DNA of 64,000 nucleotides, from assembly GCF_000255115.2 (NCBI RefSeq), contig NC_018068.1, positions 4,497,977 to 4,561,976 on the forward strand, in the 5' to 3' direction. This stretch comes from Desulfosporosinus acidiphilus SJ4 (GTDB lineage Bacteria > Bacillota > Desulfitobacteriia > Desulfitobacteriales > Desulfitobacteriaceae). The notes beneath the pieces were generated by a model. That model searched no databases. It had not been told where the DNA came from and was given only the letters and a program-made list of their open reading frames with translations. The translations under genes were made by a program, and so were the position numbers. Below are positions 15,268 through 24,218 of the stretch, in pieces (the stretch's first letter is position 1; every line of letters starts with the position of its first letter).

Positions 15268-16515
15268 CTATTCTCTGAGGCCCATTTGTGCCAGTGACGT
15301 CGCTGAATTAGCGACATCTTCAGAGGCTGCTCCGATCTGGCTTGCGGTCTGAGCCAAGGCATCAATCTGTTGAGCGATTCCCTGAACCTGTTGGATACTT
15401 GAATTGATCGCCGTCATAATATCTCCAAAGCGATTAACAATCTCTCCGGCCTCCTCAGCCGCACTCTGCATTGCTTGAGTAGTTTCCACAATAGACTTGT
15501 TCACTGCCGTGGTATTTTCTTTGGTCAGGGCAATAAGAGCGCTAATTTCTTGAACAGATTGTTCGGAATGGTTTGCCAGTTTTTTCACTTCTTCAGCGAC
15601 AACTCCAAACCCACGGCCGCTGTCCCCAGCTCGAGCAGCTTCAATGGCTGCGTTTAAGGCCAGTAAGTTGGTCTGAGAAGCAATTTCTTTAATGACATCT
15701 GTAACGGAAGCAATGCGGGCTGAACTATGGTCTAGCTCATTCATTTTATTTTGCATTTCTGAGGTCATGCTTGCTAAATGCATCATCGTTTCAGAAATCA
15801 TTTGGATTTTACGAGCACCTTCTTGTGCCAATGCATCCACTTTTCCCGAAAATTCCGCTGCCTCGGAAGCATTATTGGAAATTTGTGCTGTTGCTTCGTT
15901 CATTTCAGCCGCAGAAGCCGCAGTTTCCTCAGAAGTTGCCGCTAAAGCCTGACTTGCTTCATTTACTCTGCGCTGCAAGCTGTCAATCTCAAATAACGCT
16001 TTTTCTAACTCTGCTTTCTTATCAATCTCGTGCATGTAGGATTGAATATAGCTTGCCATAACAACCTGCTGATCAAAACTCAAAATTCTTTGAAAGGCCA
16101 GGGCTGATCGCATAGCAAGGTCAGTTTTTCTTTTAAAATGCTTGTAGATTAAGGGTATAACTTCATCGCACAAAACCTGATTGGCACTTAAATAATAAAA
16201 CGGAGGCAAGTTAATTCGATTGTGGACATCACCAATCGTCACTCGCCATTCCATGAATTGTTCGTTAATCTTTTCCGGGCAAAGTGACAATAAATATTTC
16301 TTCATGGTGACTTTAAGCTTATCTACTGATGAAAACTGGTCAATAATTGCTTTGAGAGCCGGAATCGTAACAACGTGAGCATAGAAGTTCGTAACAATTT
16401 GATCGACATCCTTTTCGATAATCACCCGAACCTCTCTAAGAAGGTTTAACTGCTCAGCATCAATCTTCAATAATTGGGTGGACTCTGATAAATCAAATTG
16501 GTGTAGTTGTATCAA
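15268..16515 (-). CDS. Globin-coupled methyl-accepting chemotaxis protein (HemAT-like)
   Basis: A 415-residue soluble sensor with no membrane helices. Residues 1-165 form a protoglobin sensor domain with the proximal haem ligand expected at His98 in [18 protein letters not shown] coiled-coil linker leads to an MCP signalling domain (about 200-415) with the conserved hairpin tip [21 protein letters not shown]-type segment (about 285-310) and [15 protein letters not shown]. It should bind O2 through haem and signal to CheA/CheW or to a partner. The start is TTG with AAAGGGTG 7 nt upstream. It is the first gene of a pair with the HD-GYP protein. Confidence 0.93.
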   Translation of the reverse strand: MIQLHQFDLSESTQLLKIDAEQLNLLREVRVIIEKDVDQIVTNFYAHVVTIPALKAIIDQFSSVDKLKVTMKKYLLSLCPEKINEQFMEWRVTIGDVHNRINLPPFYYLSANQVLCDEVIPLIYKHFKRKTDLAMRSALAFQRILSFDQQVVMASYIQSYMHEIDKKAELEKALFEIDSLQRRVNEASQALAATSEETAASAAEMNEATAQISNNASEAAEFSGKVDALAQEGARKIQMISETMMHLASMTSEMQNKMNELDHSSARIASVTDVIKEIASQTNLLALNAAIEAARAGDSGRGFGVVAEEVKKLANHSEQSVQEISALIALTKENTTAVNKSIVETTQAMQSAAEEAGEIVNRFGDIMTAINSSIQQVQGIAQQIDALAQTASQIGAASEDVANSATSLAQMGLRE

Positions 16516-16889
16516 TGCTATTCACCCTTTCTAGATTCATTGTAATAGTTGTTTCGTAGCAAGAAGTTTCCAATTTAGCAATTTTGAAATAAAAAATCAG
16601 CCTGAGAATAGCCGTGAGGCCAATAATCGTGAAACCAATAATCTGTGCAGCTATTGGTTTCTTTTCCATCGTAAACTATCAAGGAAAATCCTGACGATTA
16701 TTATTAATACTATTAAGTTCTTAGAATTCTATTATCCCTCGACAAAATCCTGCTTTAAATCTTAATTTACAATTATTATTTTTAAATGAAAATTAGCCGC
16801 AGACTAATGACGCTGAAGCCTTCGGCTTTCTTTCGGATGAAGAAAACTTAGCTGGCGCTGAGCCTCCGGCGAAAGCGGCTGGTTAGTTG
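16516..16889. other. Intergenic region upstream of the globin sensor
   Basis: This stretch holds the inverted repeat at 16631-16661 and a GC-richer hairpin region (16810-16890) that begins with AGAAAACTTAGCTGGCGCT, identical to 2600-2618. It ends at the likely left boundary of the IS110-type element. No supportable gene is visible. Confidence 0.5.
16631..16661. promoter_or_regulatory. Perfect inverted repeat upstream of the globin sensor gene
   Basis: GAAACCAATA and TATTGGTTTC form a perfect 10-bp inverted repeat with an 11-nt spacer, about 115 nt upstream of the TTG start at 16515. It could be an operator or a leader hairpin; on the plus strand it is followed by TTTT but no plus-strand gene ends here. 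Confidence 0.35.
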
Positions 16890-16907
16890 CACTGATATGA
16901 ACGAGAC

Positions 16908-17411
16908 TGTCAACTAGCCCCGTCTTCTTTTTTAAAATTTTATTGGTAAAACCTTATTTTGGGCACATTTTGGTAACACTATAGGTAGCTCTTGCCAATC
17001 TTAGAGGATAGGGCAATGCTGGAGAGCAACCTGAGCGCTAGATTGGTTTCTGCTGCAATGAGGAATTGGGAACAAATTGTTCCCTTCCTTTTTAAATTGC
17101 AGGAGAATTTAAAGCGTTAAACTCTTGGGGCGAAGCCCCAACATTCTTTTCTGCTGATTTAAAAACACGGCACGAAGGCAAACGATTTACATCGACGATG
17201 AGCAGTCTGATATTCGTGGATTTTCACATTTTATCGCTTCGTCTGGGGAGCTGCCACGAACTTATGGCGTGCGTTCAGTTTGTATAACAAACCTAGCAAC
17301 AAGTGCAACTCGTGGATTCTCCTTTACGGACTTTTCCTTTTGCCTACGTGCCCTACTTTTAATTCGCACCTCTTATAATCCAAATTCTTTAATAATCATC
17401 CTTCACCAAAT
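16908..17411 (-). ncRNA. Candidate bridge/seek RNA region of the IS110 element
   Basis: This ~500-bp non-coding stretch downstream of the transposase has several stem candidates, for example TTGGGG-CGAA-GCCCCAA (near 17126-17141) and a loop-rich segment at 16975-17070. In IS1111-group elements the structured guide RNA that pairs with donor and target DNA is encoded here. The RNA boundaries and guide loops cannot be fixed by eye. Confidence 0.4.
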
Positions 17412-18518
17412 TTAGGATGCTTTTTCAACCTCACATGCTATCGCCCAAACAAAACCCGCTAATTCTCTTGCAACGGCTGCAATTACTTTCCCACTTGGTT
17501 TTCCTCGCCCCATTAATCGTTTATATTTCCGATGTAACCGGTCTTGGGCCTTCCATGCAATCATTGTGATCTCTGGCGGTTTCCCTTGCTGCCTTTTACG
17601 AATCTCCCCCTTTATCGCAGGTGTATAACGATAGCTCCAGGCGGCTTCAATCAATATACGTCGTACATGAGCATTTCCCGTTTTGGTCATCTTTCCCTGA
17701 TGACGTGTTTCTCCCGTCGAGCGCTCGCTTGGAACCAACCCAGTATAAGACATTATTCGTCGGGCACTGCCAAACCGTGTAAACGATCCAATCTCAGCAA
17801 CTAAACTGGTCGCTGATAGCTCTGCCACACCTCGCAGGGTTTGCAGCGCTTGAATCATCGGGGCATGAACACTATCTGTCGCCTGGTCATGAATTTCTGC
17901 TTCAAGCCGTTTTATGCGCTGTTCAATCTCGTCTAAATGGTGAAGGTACTCTTGAAATACTGTACTCTGTGCAGCACGGCTGAACTTCAGAGCGTCCAGC
18001 CAATCCCGATAACCTGCTGTCCACTTTTTTATGCCTGCCGGAGGATTTAAGTCATATCGCAATAAGAATTTCGTTAATCGATGCCTTGCTCGAAGCTGAT
18101 CCTCTTTTGAATCCTCTCGAGCACGAACTAAATCTCGCAAAGCTTCATCATCCTCAGTAGGAACATAAATGGGGGTTAATTCTCCAGCACGAAATAATTG
18201 AGATAAGCGAATAGCATCACGACGATCGGTTTTTACACGTTCTCCAGGTTTTGTGGGAATCAAAGAAGGAGCTACAACGCTACATTCGATGCCCAGACTA
18301 AGCAATAATCTATAAAGTGGATACCCCGTAGGGCCAGCTTCATAGCAAACTTTGAGTTGTCCCGGTGTTCCTAACTGTTTCATTAACTTTCTAATCGATT
18401 CAGAGTTATTTTGGCAAACACCCCAGTAGCGTGGGGCTTCTCTGCCCTCATCGGCAATTGCAACTGCTATTTTTTCTTTGGATACGTCTAAACCTACGTA
18501 TTTTGTGTTATCCTTCAT
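17412..18518 (-). CDS. IS110-family transposase (DEDD recombinase)
   Basis: A full-length 368-residue transposase. The N-terminal RuvC-like DEDD domain begins KYVGLDVSKEKIAVAIAD with the first catalytic Asp, continues with CYEAGPTGYPLYRLL (Glu) and ends with KTDRRDAIRLSQLF (Asp-Asp pair). The C-terminal Transposase_20 (IS116/IS110/IS902) domain shows LRGVAELSATSLVAEIGSF, SYTGLVPSERSTGETRHQG and the serine-containing region used in recombination. These enzymes recombine DNA guided by an element-encoded RNA. The frame is intact, so the element may be active. Confidence 0.95.
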   Translation of the reverse strand: MKDNTKYVGLDVSKEKIAVAIADEGREAPRYWGVCQNNSESIRKLMKQLGTPGQLKVCYEAGPTGYPLYRLLLSLGIECSVVAPSLIPTKPGERVKTDRRDAIRLSQLFRAGELTPIYVPTEDDEALRDLVRAREDSKEDQLRARHRLTKFLLRYDLNPPAGIKKWTAGYRDWLDALKFSRAAQSTVFQEYLHHLDEIEQRIKRLEAEIHDQATDSVHAPMIQALQTLRGVAELSATSLVAEIGSFTRFGSARRIMSYTGLVPSERSTGETRHQGKMTKTGNAHVRRILIEAAWSYRYTPAIKGEIRKRQQGKPPEITMIAWKAQDRLHRKYKRLMGRGKPSGKVIAAVARELAGFVWAIACEVEKAS

Positions 18519-18550
18519 AGTAACGGCTCCTTTCGCATTTCAGCTCTGTT

Positions 18551-18587
18551 TTGGTAATCATTAACATGTATAGCATTACCAAAAATA
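18551..18587. repeat. Inverted repeat upstream of the IS110 transposase
   Basis: TTTTGGTAAT and ATTACCAAAA form a perfect inverted repeat with a ~16-nt spacer, about 35 nt upstream of the transposase ATG. TTTTGGTAA also appears once at the other end of the element (about 16974). It may be an operator or part of the left-end structure. Confidence 0.5.
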
Positions 18588-18641
18588 ACCTGTGTGCTGC
18601 GAATTGGGGCCGTCTCGTTCATGATAACTTATGCCAGAGGA

Positions 18642-18704
18642 CGAAGACACTGTCTTCGCACGTATTAACCCTTCTTGCAGTATTTAACCAAAGGTTATAC
18701 TTTT
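18642..18704. repeat. Dispersed two-hairpin repeat, copy 2
   Basis: Nearly identical to 2619-2680: palindrome CGAAGACA-C-TGTCTTCG, spacer CACGTATTAAC, then CTTCTTGCAGTAT and the AACCAAAGGTTATAC inverted repeat. It begins right after the IS110-type element, while the left part of the same repeat family lies at 16841 on the other side. Confidence 0.75.
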
Positions 18705-18720
18705 GATGGTAAAACTAAAA

Positions 18721-18740
18721 GAGAGCTTTATTCAGCTCTC
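18721..18740 (-). terminator. Terminator after the zinc-ribbon gene
   Basis: Stem GAGAGCT/AGCTCTC with a 6-nt loop, followed on the minus strand by TTTTAGTTTT. It lies 80 nt past the stop of the small zinc-ribbon gene. Confidence 0.7.
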
Positions 18741-18820
18741 CTTTAGGAAACTCATGTACTTGTAGAAAAACTAATTAAGTAAAATACTTTGTCTTGGTTT
18801 ATTGGCGGCTAGAAATCATT

Positions 18821-19033
18821 TCATCCGGCTCGGCGCACATCAGAGTGGGATACGATATGAGAAATTGAATCCCGCTCAAGGATTAGGGGTTCAACCGATC
18901 CATCAGACATAACTTCAAAAATTTTAACCTCTCCACCGCCTTTTGTCCATTCATGGCAGCATTCACGGCAATAATATCGTTCTCGACCAATTCGACCAAC
19001 TTCACGCGCTCCACAAAAAGGGCAACTATTCAT
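18821..19033 (-). CDS. Small zinc-ribbon protein
   Basis: A 70-residue protein opening with CPFCGAREVGRIGRERYYCRECCHEW, two Cys-x2-Cys pairs that would bind one zinc ion in a rubredoxin-like ribbon. The rest is a short tail with no recognised motif. The ATG at 19033 has GGAGTG 6 nt upstream and is preferred to an upstream TTG/ATG. It lies 100 bp past the Fe-S hydratase beta gene and may be cotranscribed. The function is unknown; nucleic-acid binding or a regulatory role is typical for such ribbons. Confidence 0.75.
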   Translation of the reverse strand: MNSCPFCGAREVGRIGRERYYCRECCHEWTKGGGEVKIFEVMSDGSVEPLILERDSISHIVSHSDVRRAG

Positions 19034-19133
19034 TTTTAGCACTCCCATCAAGGATTTCCAACAAACTAATTATATCTTAAAATCCTTAATAGTACTTTAA
19101 GAAATTGTGAAGCTTTTGTGACCAATTCTGAAC

Positions 19134-19691
19134 TTAATCCTTTCTATACTGGGCTTTCCCCTTTTCATAAAGGTTCGTGCCTTCATGATCAATGATCACA
19201 ATGGCCGGAAAATCTTTGACAACCAATCTCCGGACTGCTTCGGTTCCCAGTTCAGGATAGGCAATCACTTCAGCTGAAACGATTCGCTTTGCGATAAGGG
19301 CACCTGCCCCGCCGATGGCTCCGAAATAGACGGCACCATGTTCTTTCATGGCTTCTACGACCTCAGAACTACGCAGTCCTTTGCCTATCATTCCCGTCAA
19401 ACCTTGAGCAATAAGCTTAGGGGAATAAGCATCCATGCGCCCGCTTGTGGTCGGTCCGGCCGAACCAATCACCTGACCTTCTTTAGCGGGAGTAGGACCT
19501 ACGAAATAGATAATTTGATCTTTCATATCGAAAGGCAGTTCAACGCCCTGCTCCAGAGCTTCAACCATTTTCTTATGAGCTGCATCCCGCCCGGTATAAA
19601 TAACGCCGCTTATTAAGACATTATCCCCAGCTTTTAAGGTCTTGAGTTTTTCTTGCGTAAGGGGAGTTTCCAGGTGCTTGACGTCACTCAT
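19134..19691 (-). CDS. Class I Fe-S hydratase beta subunit (fumarase/tartrate dehydratase type)
   Basis: A 185-residue small subunit of the two-subunit, oxygen-sensitive class I fumarase/L-tartrate dehydratase family. It carries the swivelling domain signature GDNVLISGVIYTGRDAAHKK, the substrate-binding YFVGPTPAKEGQVIGSAGPTTSGRMD block and GLTGMIGKGLRS. With its alpha partner it adds water across fumarate, tartrate-derived or mesaconate double bonds. The ATG overlaps the alpha stop by 4 bp, showing tight coupling. Substrate specificity cannot be told from sequence; fumarase is the default, mesaconase is plausible given the methylaspartate genes nearby. Confidence 0.93.
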   Translation of the reverse strand: MSDVKHLETPLTQEKLKTLKAGDNVLISGVIYTGRDAAHKKMVEALEQGVELPFDMKDQIIYFVGPTPAKEGQVIGSAGPTTSGRMDAYSPKLIAQGLTGMIGKGLRSSEVVEAMKEHGAVYFGAIGGAGALIAKRIVSAEVIAYPELGTEAVRRLVVKDFPAIVIIDHEGTNLYEKGKAQYRKD

Positions 19692-20548
19692 TGACTCACC
19701 CTCCCTTGTAAAGTTATTTCTTTATGTCGTGTCGCGTGACAGCCAATATTCACGGCGACAGGCATTCCGGCAATATGTGTGGGATAAACCTCTAAGTTAA
19801 CAGCCAGCGCCGTTGTGACTCCGCCAAATCCTTGAGGCCCAATACCCAGTCGATTAATGCGTTCCAATAATTCCTTTTCAATGTTTGCTAAACGATCGTC
19901 TTGGTTATGTTTTCCCACTTCGCGAAGCAAGGCTTTCTTAGCCAAGAAGGTGGCTTTTTCCATAGTTCCACCCACTCCTACCCCGACAATAATCGGAGGA
20001 CATGGATTTCCACCGGCTCGATCAACAGTATCCACCACAAATTGCATGGCGCCTTCCAGACCTTCGGAGGGCTTGCACATTTTTAGGCCGCCCATATTCT
20101 CGCTACCGAACCCCTTAGGGGCAACAACAAGGCGAAGAGTATCCCCTGGTACGATATCATAGTGAATAATAGCAGGAGTATTGTCCCCTGTATTGACCCT
20201 TTCAAAAGGATCTTTAACCACAGATTTGCGGAGATAACCCTCTTCGTAACCCTGTCTTACACCTTCGTTAAGCGCACTCGTTAAGTCTCCGCCTGTTACG
20301 TGCAAATCCTGGCCGATTTCAGCAAAAATGACAGCCATCCCTGTATCTTGGCACATGGGAACCTGTTCGTTATGAGCGATTTCGGCATTTTCAATGAGAC
20401 GTTCTAAAACTTCCTGGCCCAGAGGAGAGGATTCATTTTTCAGTGCCGTTTGAAAGCCAGTCATGATATCTGAAGTCAAGTTATAGTTTGCTTCCATGCA
20501 TAGTGTTCGGATTGCAGAAATAATTTCGTCCACATGAATTTCCTTCAA
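19688..20548 (-). CDS. Class I Fe-S hydratase alpha subunit (fumarase/tartrate dehydratase type)
   Basis: A 286-residue catalytic subunit binding a [4Fe-4S] cluster. Three Cys ligands are visible in family positions: [11 protein letters not shown] (Cys66), [10 protein letters not shown] (near residue 185) and [11 protein letters not shown] near the C-terminus. The block [17 protein letters not shown] and [19 protein letters not shown] complete the signature. It starts at TTG with AAGGAGG 9 nt upstream. The cytosolic reaction is reversible hydration of fumarate to malate, or of mesaconate to citramalate in amino-acid fermenters. It is followed with a 4-bp overlap by the beta subunit. Confidence 0.93.
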   Translation of the reverse strand: MKEIHVDEIISAIRTLCMEANYNLTSDIMTGFQTALKNESSPLGQEVLERLIENAEIAHNEQVPMCQDTGMAVIFAEIGQDLHVTGGDLTSALNEGVRQGYEEGYLRKSVVKDPFERVNTGDNTPAIIHYDIVPGDTLRLVVAPKGFGSENMGGLKMCKPSEGLEGAMQFVVDTVDRAGGNPCPPIIVGVGVGGTMEKATFLAKKALLREVGKHNQDDRLANIEKELLERINRLGIGPQGFGGVTTALAVNLEVYPTHIAGMPVAVNIGCHATRHKEITLQGRVSQ

Positions 20549-20694
20549 ATTAACGAACCTCCTTCACAGTAATACTCTAATATTTGGTAAAATGTTACTA
20601 TTGGCGAATCCATTTCTTATCTTACTCCTAAAGTATCCGGAAGACAATCCTCTAAACAGTCACTCATATTATTCCCTTTAAGCGCAAAAGAAAC

Positions 20695-20731
20695 CCGTCT
20701 TCCGCTGCGACTTTGCCTGAGCGGAAGACGG
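20695..20731 (-). terminator. Terminator after the FN3/CWB2 gene
   Basis: Perfect 12-bp stem CCGTCTTCCGCT/AGCGGAAGACGG with a 13-nt loop, followed on the minus strand by GTTTCTTTT. It lies about 75 nt past the stop at 20805. Confidence 0.9.
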
Positions 20732-20804
20732 CAACTGCACATGTGCTCGCAGTATAACGAAGTTTATATTTTCCCCGTCAGAAAGACATATCCTTGGAAG
20801 AACT

Positions 20805-23800
20805 TTAGTTTGTTGTAGCAGCTGAAGCCACCGGGGAATATTGACTTGTACCGGAAGCATTTACTGCCTGTACTTTGTAATAATAGGTTGTATTGGCCCA
20901 GAGACCTGTATTTGAATAACTATTCGTCGTTACAGTCGCTATATGACTGAAGGCACCTGTGGAGGAAGTTGAACCATAAATATAATAGGATGTTGCGCCA
21001 CTTACTGCATCCCAGCTGAGGTTAATTTGATTCGAACTTACAGGAGATGCCGTAACAATTGTCGGCGCAGATATTGTATTTGACACATTGGTTGTACCAT
21101 TTAAACTGGTTAAGACACTGTCCGGAACAACGGCTGTTCCGCCGAAAACTACCTCTTTGGTAATAGTGCCGGAGATACTCCCCGTATAATTAAGTGTTGA
21201 CTGCTCCACAGGATTACTTACCAAGATAAGTGGTGAAGATGTTATGGAAGCCAAGACTGAACCGGCTAAAGCGTCCGCATAATTTTCACCGGTAGAGATA
21301 TAGCAAGTACTGAAATCTAGTTGGCCGGCGAATGCTTTGAGCACACTAATATTTGTATCATATCTATCTTGCCCGCTAAGCCTCGTAGGTGAGGGGAGCT
21401 GGCTAAGAATTGAGTCACTGATAACTCCAGTACCACCCACAACATAAGTGCTTTGAATTCCCTTGAGATAGGTTTTTACGCTGTCCGGAAGAGTATTTTG
21501 GGTAGTCAGCAGGATTGGCATTCCTTTCATTGCGGCAATAGGGGCAATCGACAGGGCATCCGGGAAAGTTTCGCCGCTGGCAACGACTGCTTGAGTGGTT
21601 TGCCCAAGTGCTTGAGCAATTTTAACAGAAGTTTCATAACTATCGTTTCCTGCAATTCTTGTGACTTGTATTCCCATAGATTCAATAGTTTGTTCAACTG
21701 CTGAAGAAATAACACCTGCACCACCCACGATGAAGACGCTTTTGACTTTAAGGCGCGAAAGCTGTTGCTTTGTATCTGCGTTCAAGCTATCCTTGGTGGT
21801 CAGCAGCAATGGGGCATTATATTTATTGGCAAGAGGCGCACTGCACAAAGCATCGGAAAATGTTTCACCACTGACTATGACAGCATAGTAAGAGGTAAGC
21901 CATCCTGCTTTGGCGACCTCCGCTGCAGTTCCGTAGGAGTCTTGCCCAGCTAATCGTTGGGAGGAAATTTGGGAAATATTAGTGGGAGTGGAAGTAGAAG
22001 TTGAGCTGCCGGATCCCGTCGTCGTCGCATTAACGACTGATGAATAGGTGCTCAAGCCGGTACTGCCCGCCGCCTGGATCTTATAATAATAGGTTGTATT
22101 TGGCGAAAGATTGGAGTCTGTATAATTGGTGGTTGAAATTGTTGCAATATTTGTGTACGTATCTGTGGGCGATGTTGCTCTGTACACATAGTAGGAAGTT
22201 GCATTACTAACCAGATCCCAAGTTAAATAGATTTGGTTTGTGCTTAGGGCTGTGGCCGTCGGATTGGTAGGAGCCGTCAAGGCACCGTTAGTAACCGTCG
22301 TTGTGGCGGGAACAATGGCAGAGTCTGCACTGCTGCCAACGCTTCCTACTGCCACCACTTTATAATAATAAGTAATACCTGAGGACAAACCGGAATCTGT
22401 GTAATTTGTGGTTGTCGGTGCACCAATAACTGTGAAACTCCCCAGGGCTGAAGTTGATCTATAAACATTATAATAAGTCGCATTACTTACAGGAGACCAT
22501 GTTAAATATATTTGATTGGTATTTGCAGGTGTTGCGCTAAGATTAGTCGGAGCAGTTATTGCGCCATTAAAATAAGTCGTTGTCGCGGGAACAATGGCTG
22601 AATCCGGGCTGCTGCCCGAGTTTCCTAATGCTTCCACCTTATAATAATAAGTAATACCCGATGACAAGCCGGAATCTGTATAATTTGTAGTTGTCGGTTC
22701 ACCAACGATGGAATATGTTCCGGTAGATGAAGTTGATCTGAACACATAATAACAAGTTGCATTGCTCACAGGGTCCCAGGTTAGGTTAATCTGAGTACTG
22801 CCGGAAACGGTCGCCATTACATCGGTAGGGGCTGACAAAGCGTTATTAGTAAAATTAGCTGACGTGGATGCTATCAGCGAATCTGGACTCGAACCAGCGC
22901 TGTTTACGGCCTGCACTTTATAATAATACGTTGTATACTGTTGCACAGCCGAATCTGTATAATTTGAAGTTGTTGCCGCCGTAATCATGGTAAAAGGTCC
23001 TGAAACCGAGGTAGCTCTGTAAACGGAATAATAGTTTGCGTAGTTAACCGGACTCCAGGTCAGATATACTTGATTGGTGCCTGAAAATGAAGCTGTAAGA
23101 TTTACAGGGGCTGTCAGCGCAATGTTAGCAGTAGTCGTTGTCGCATAAACTATTGCAGATTCTGCACTCGTTCCGGTACTTCCACCCGCCACCACTTTGT
23201 AATAGTAGGTTGTATTTGCTGACACACTGGTATCCGTATATGGCGAAGAGGAAGGGACGCCAACAATAGAATAAGGCCCGGAGTACGAGGTTGATCTATA
23301 TACGTTGTAATAAGTTGCATAACCTACAGGGGCCCAAGTTAAGAATACTTGATTGCTGCTTTGAACCTGAGCCGAGAGATTTGTGGGTGCTGACAGAACA
23401 CCATTAGAATTAGCAGGTATCGCATATACAATTGAAGAATCCGAACTTGTTCCGGCGCTGTTTACTGCCCGAACTTTATAGTAGTATGGGGCGTTTGATG
23501 TCACGCTATAATCCGTGTAATTTGTTGTGGTGGGACCGGCAACAAGGGAATAAGTTCCAGAAACGGACGTTGATCTATAAACATAATAATAGGACGCATT
23601 GCTCACTGGACTCCAGCTTACATAAATTTGATTACTATTTGTTGCTGTTGCAATGAGATTTGTTGGCGCCGCAGGGGCACCACTTGAGCTCGTCGATATT
23701 GTATAAACTATTGAAGAATCCGCACTTGTTCCGGCAGCATTGGCAGCCGTTATTTTGTAATAATAGGCAACGTTCATCGATATACTGGAATCTGTATAAT

Positions 23801-24047
23801 TTGTAGTCGTGGGATTGCCAATAATGGTGTAATATCCATCCGGAGAGGTCGCTCTATAAATATAATACGCGGTTGCACCACTAGCGGGATTCCAAGATAA
23901 GTATATTTGGGTATTATTCAATACTGTGGCGGTAAGATTAGTCGGAGGCAGCGGAATAGTATCCGCCAGAGTGTTCTGGGGAAAAATCACTCCAATAATC
24001 GTTAAACAAATCACTAAAGCCAATAGTTTGTGATAGAACCTTTTCAT
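20805..24047 (-). CDS. Giant surface protein: eight fibronectin III domains and three CWB2 repeats
   Basis: A 1080-residue exported protein. The ATG at 24047 has AGGAGGAGG 8 nt upstream and starts a signal peptide (MKRFYHKLLALVICLTIIG, cleaved near TLADT). Seven fibronectin type III domains follow (each ~92 residues, about 36-680; repeated core YYYKVxAxxSAGTSxDSAIV). Three cell-wall-binding type 2 (PF04122-like) repeats come next (about 695-980; RLAGQDSYGTAAEVAK, VSGETFSDAL, VFIVGGAGVIS), and an eighth FN3 domain ends the protein. CWB2 repeats anchor clostridial proteins to the wall through secondary polymers; FN3 arrays suggest adhesion or substrate display. A strong terminator follows. An IS1634 element has inserted 170 bp upstream of its start. 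Confidence 0.93.
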   Translation of the reverse strand: MKRFYHKLLALVICLTIIGVIFPQNTLADTIPLPPTNLTATVLNNTQIYLSWNPASGATAYYIYRATSPDGYYTIIGNPTTTNYTDSSISMNVAYYYKITAANAAGTSADSSIVYTISTSSSGAPAAPTNLIATATNSNQIYVSWSPVSNASYYYVYRSTSVSGTYSLVAGPTTTNYTDYSVTSNAPYYYKVRAVNSAGTSSDSSIVYAIPANSNGVLSAPTNLSAQVQSSNQVFLTWAPVGYATYYNVYRSTSYSGPYSIVGVPSSSPYTDTSVSANTTYYYKVVAGGSTGTSAESAIVYATTTTANIALTAPVNLTASFSGTNQVYLTWSPVNYANYYSVYRATSVSGPFTMITAATTSNYTDSAVQQYTTYYYKVQAVNSAGSSPDSLIASTSANFTNNALSAPTDVMATVSGSTQINLTWDPVSNATCYYVFRSTSSTGTYSIVGEPTTTNYTDSGLSSGITYYYKVEALGNSGSSPDSAIVPATTTYFNGAITAPTNLSATPANTNQIYLTWSPVSNATYYNVYRSTSALGSFTVIGAPTTTNYTDSGLSSGITYYYKVVAVGSVGSSADSAIVPATTTVTNGALTAPTNPTATALSTNQIYLTWDLVSNATSYYVYRATSPTDTYTNIATISTTNYTDSNLSPNTTYYYKIQAAGSTGLSTYSSVVNATTTGSGSSTSTSTPTNISQISSQRLAGQDSYGTAAEVAKAGWLTSYYAVIVSGETFSDALCSAPLANKYNAPLLLTTKDSLNADTKQQLSRLKVKSVFIVGGAGVISSAVEQTIESMGIQVTRIAGNDSYETSVKIAQALGQTTQAVVASGETFPDALSIAPIAAMKGMPILLTTQNTLPDSVKTYLKGIQSTYVVGGTGVISDSILSQLPSPTRLSGQDRYDTNISVLKAFAGQLDFSTCYISTGENYADALAGSVLASITSSPLILVSNPVEQSTLNYTGSISGTITKEVVFGGTAVVPDSVLTSLNGTTNVSNTISAPTIVTASPVSSNQINLSWDAVSGATSYYIYGSTSSTGAFSHIATVTTNSYSNTGLWANTTYYYKVQAVNASGTSQYSPVASAATTN

Positions 24048-24218
24048 CAATTTTCCTCCTCCTGTATCAAAAAGAGTATCCTTATAATGCTTTAGAGTAA
24101 GTGCCAATTCTTGGCAAATGCAATAAATCGTTTACGACATAAAACTCTCGAATCCGATAGTATATTCTTGTTCAAGTGTTCATTATCCTTCTTATAAATG
24201 GAAACATTTTTCACTAAA

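Larger units (their letters stand above)
16890..18630 (-). mobile_element. IS110-family element, IS1111-like
   Basis: The element contains a DEDD transposase gene (17412-18518). The 11-bp sequence ATGAACGAGAC occurs at 16897-16907 and, inverted, at 18612-18622, matching the subterminal inverted repeats of the IS1111 group; GC-rich blocks (GGGGC/GCCCC) lie just inside both. About 500 bp of non-coding sequence follow the transposase stop and only about 90 bp precede its start, again the IS1111 layout in which the guide (bridge/seek) RNA is downstream of the transposase. Exact ends are not resolved. Both flanks look like pieces of the dispersed hairpin repeat. Confidence 0.75.

Noticed and set aside
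16493-16669. A 58-codon minus-strand frame with a hydrophobic segment upstream of the globin sensor
   Set aside because: No ribosome site precedes its ATG, it overlaps the sensor gene start, and it contains the perfect inverted repeat at 16631-16661.
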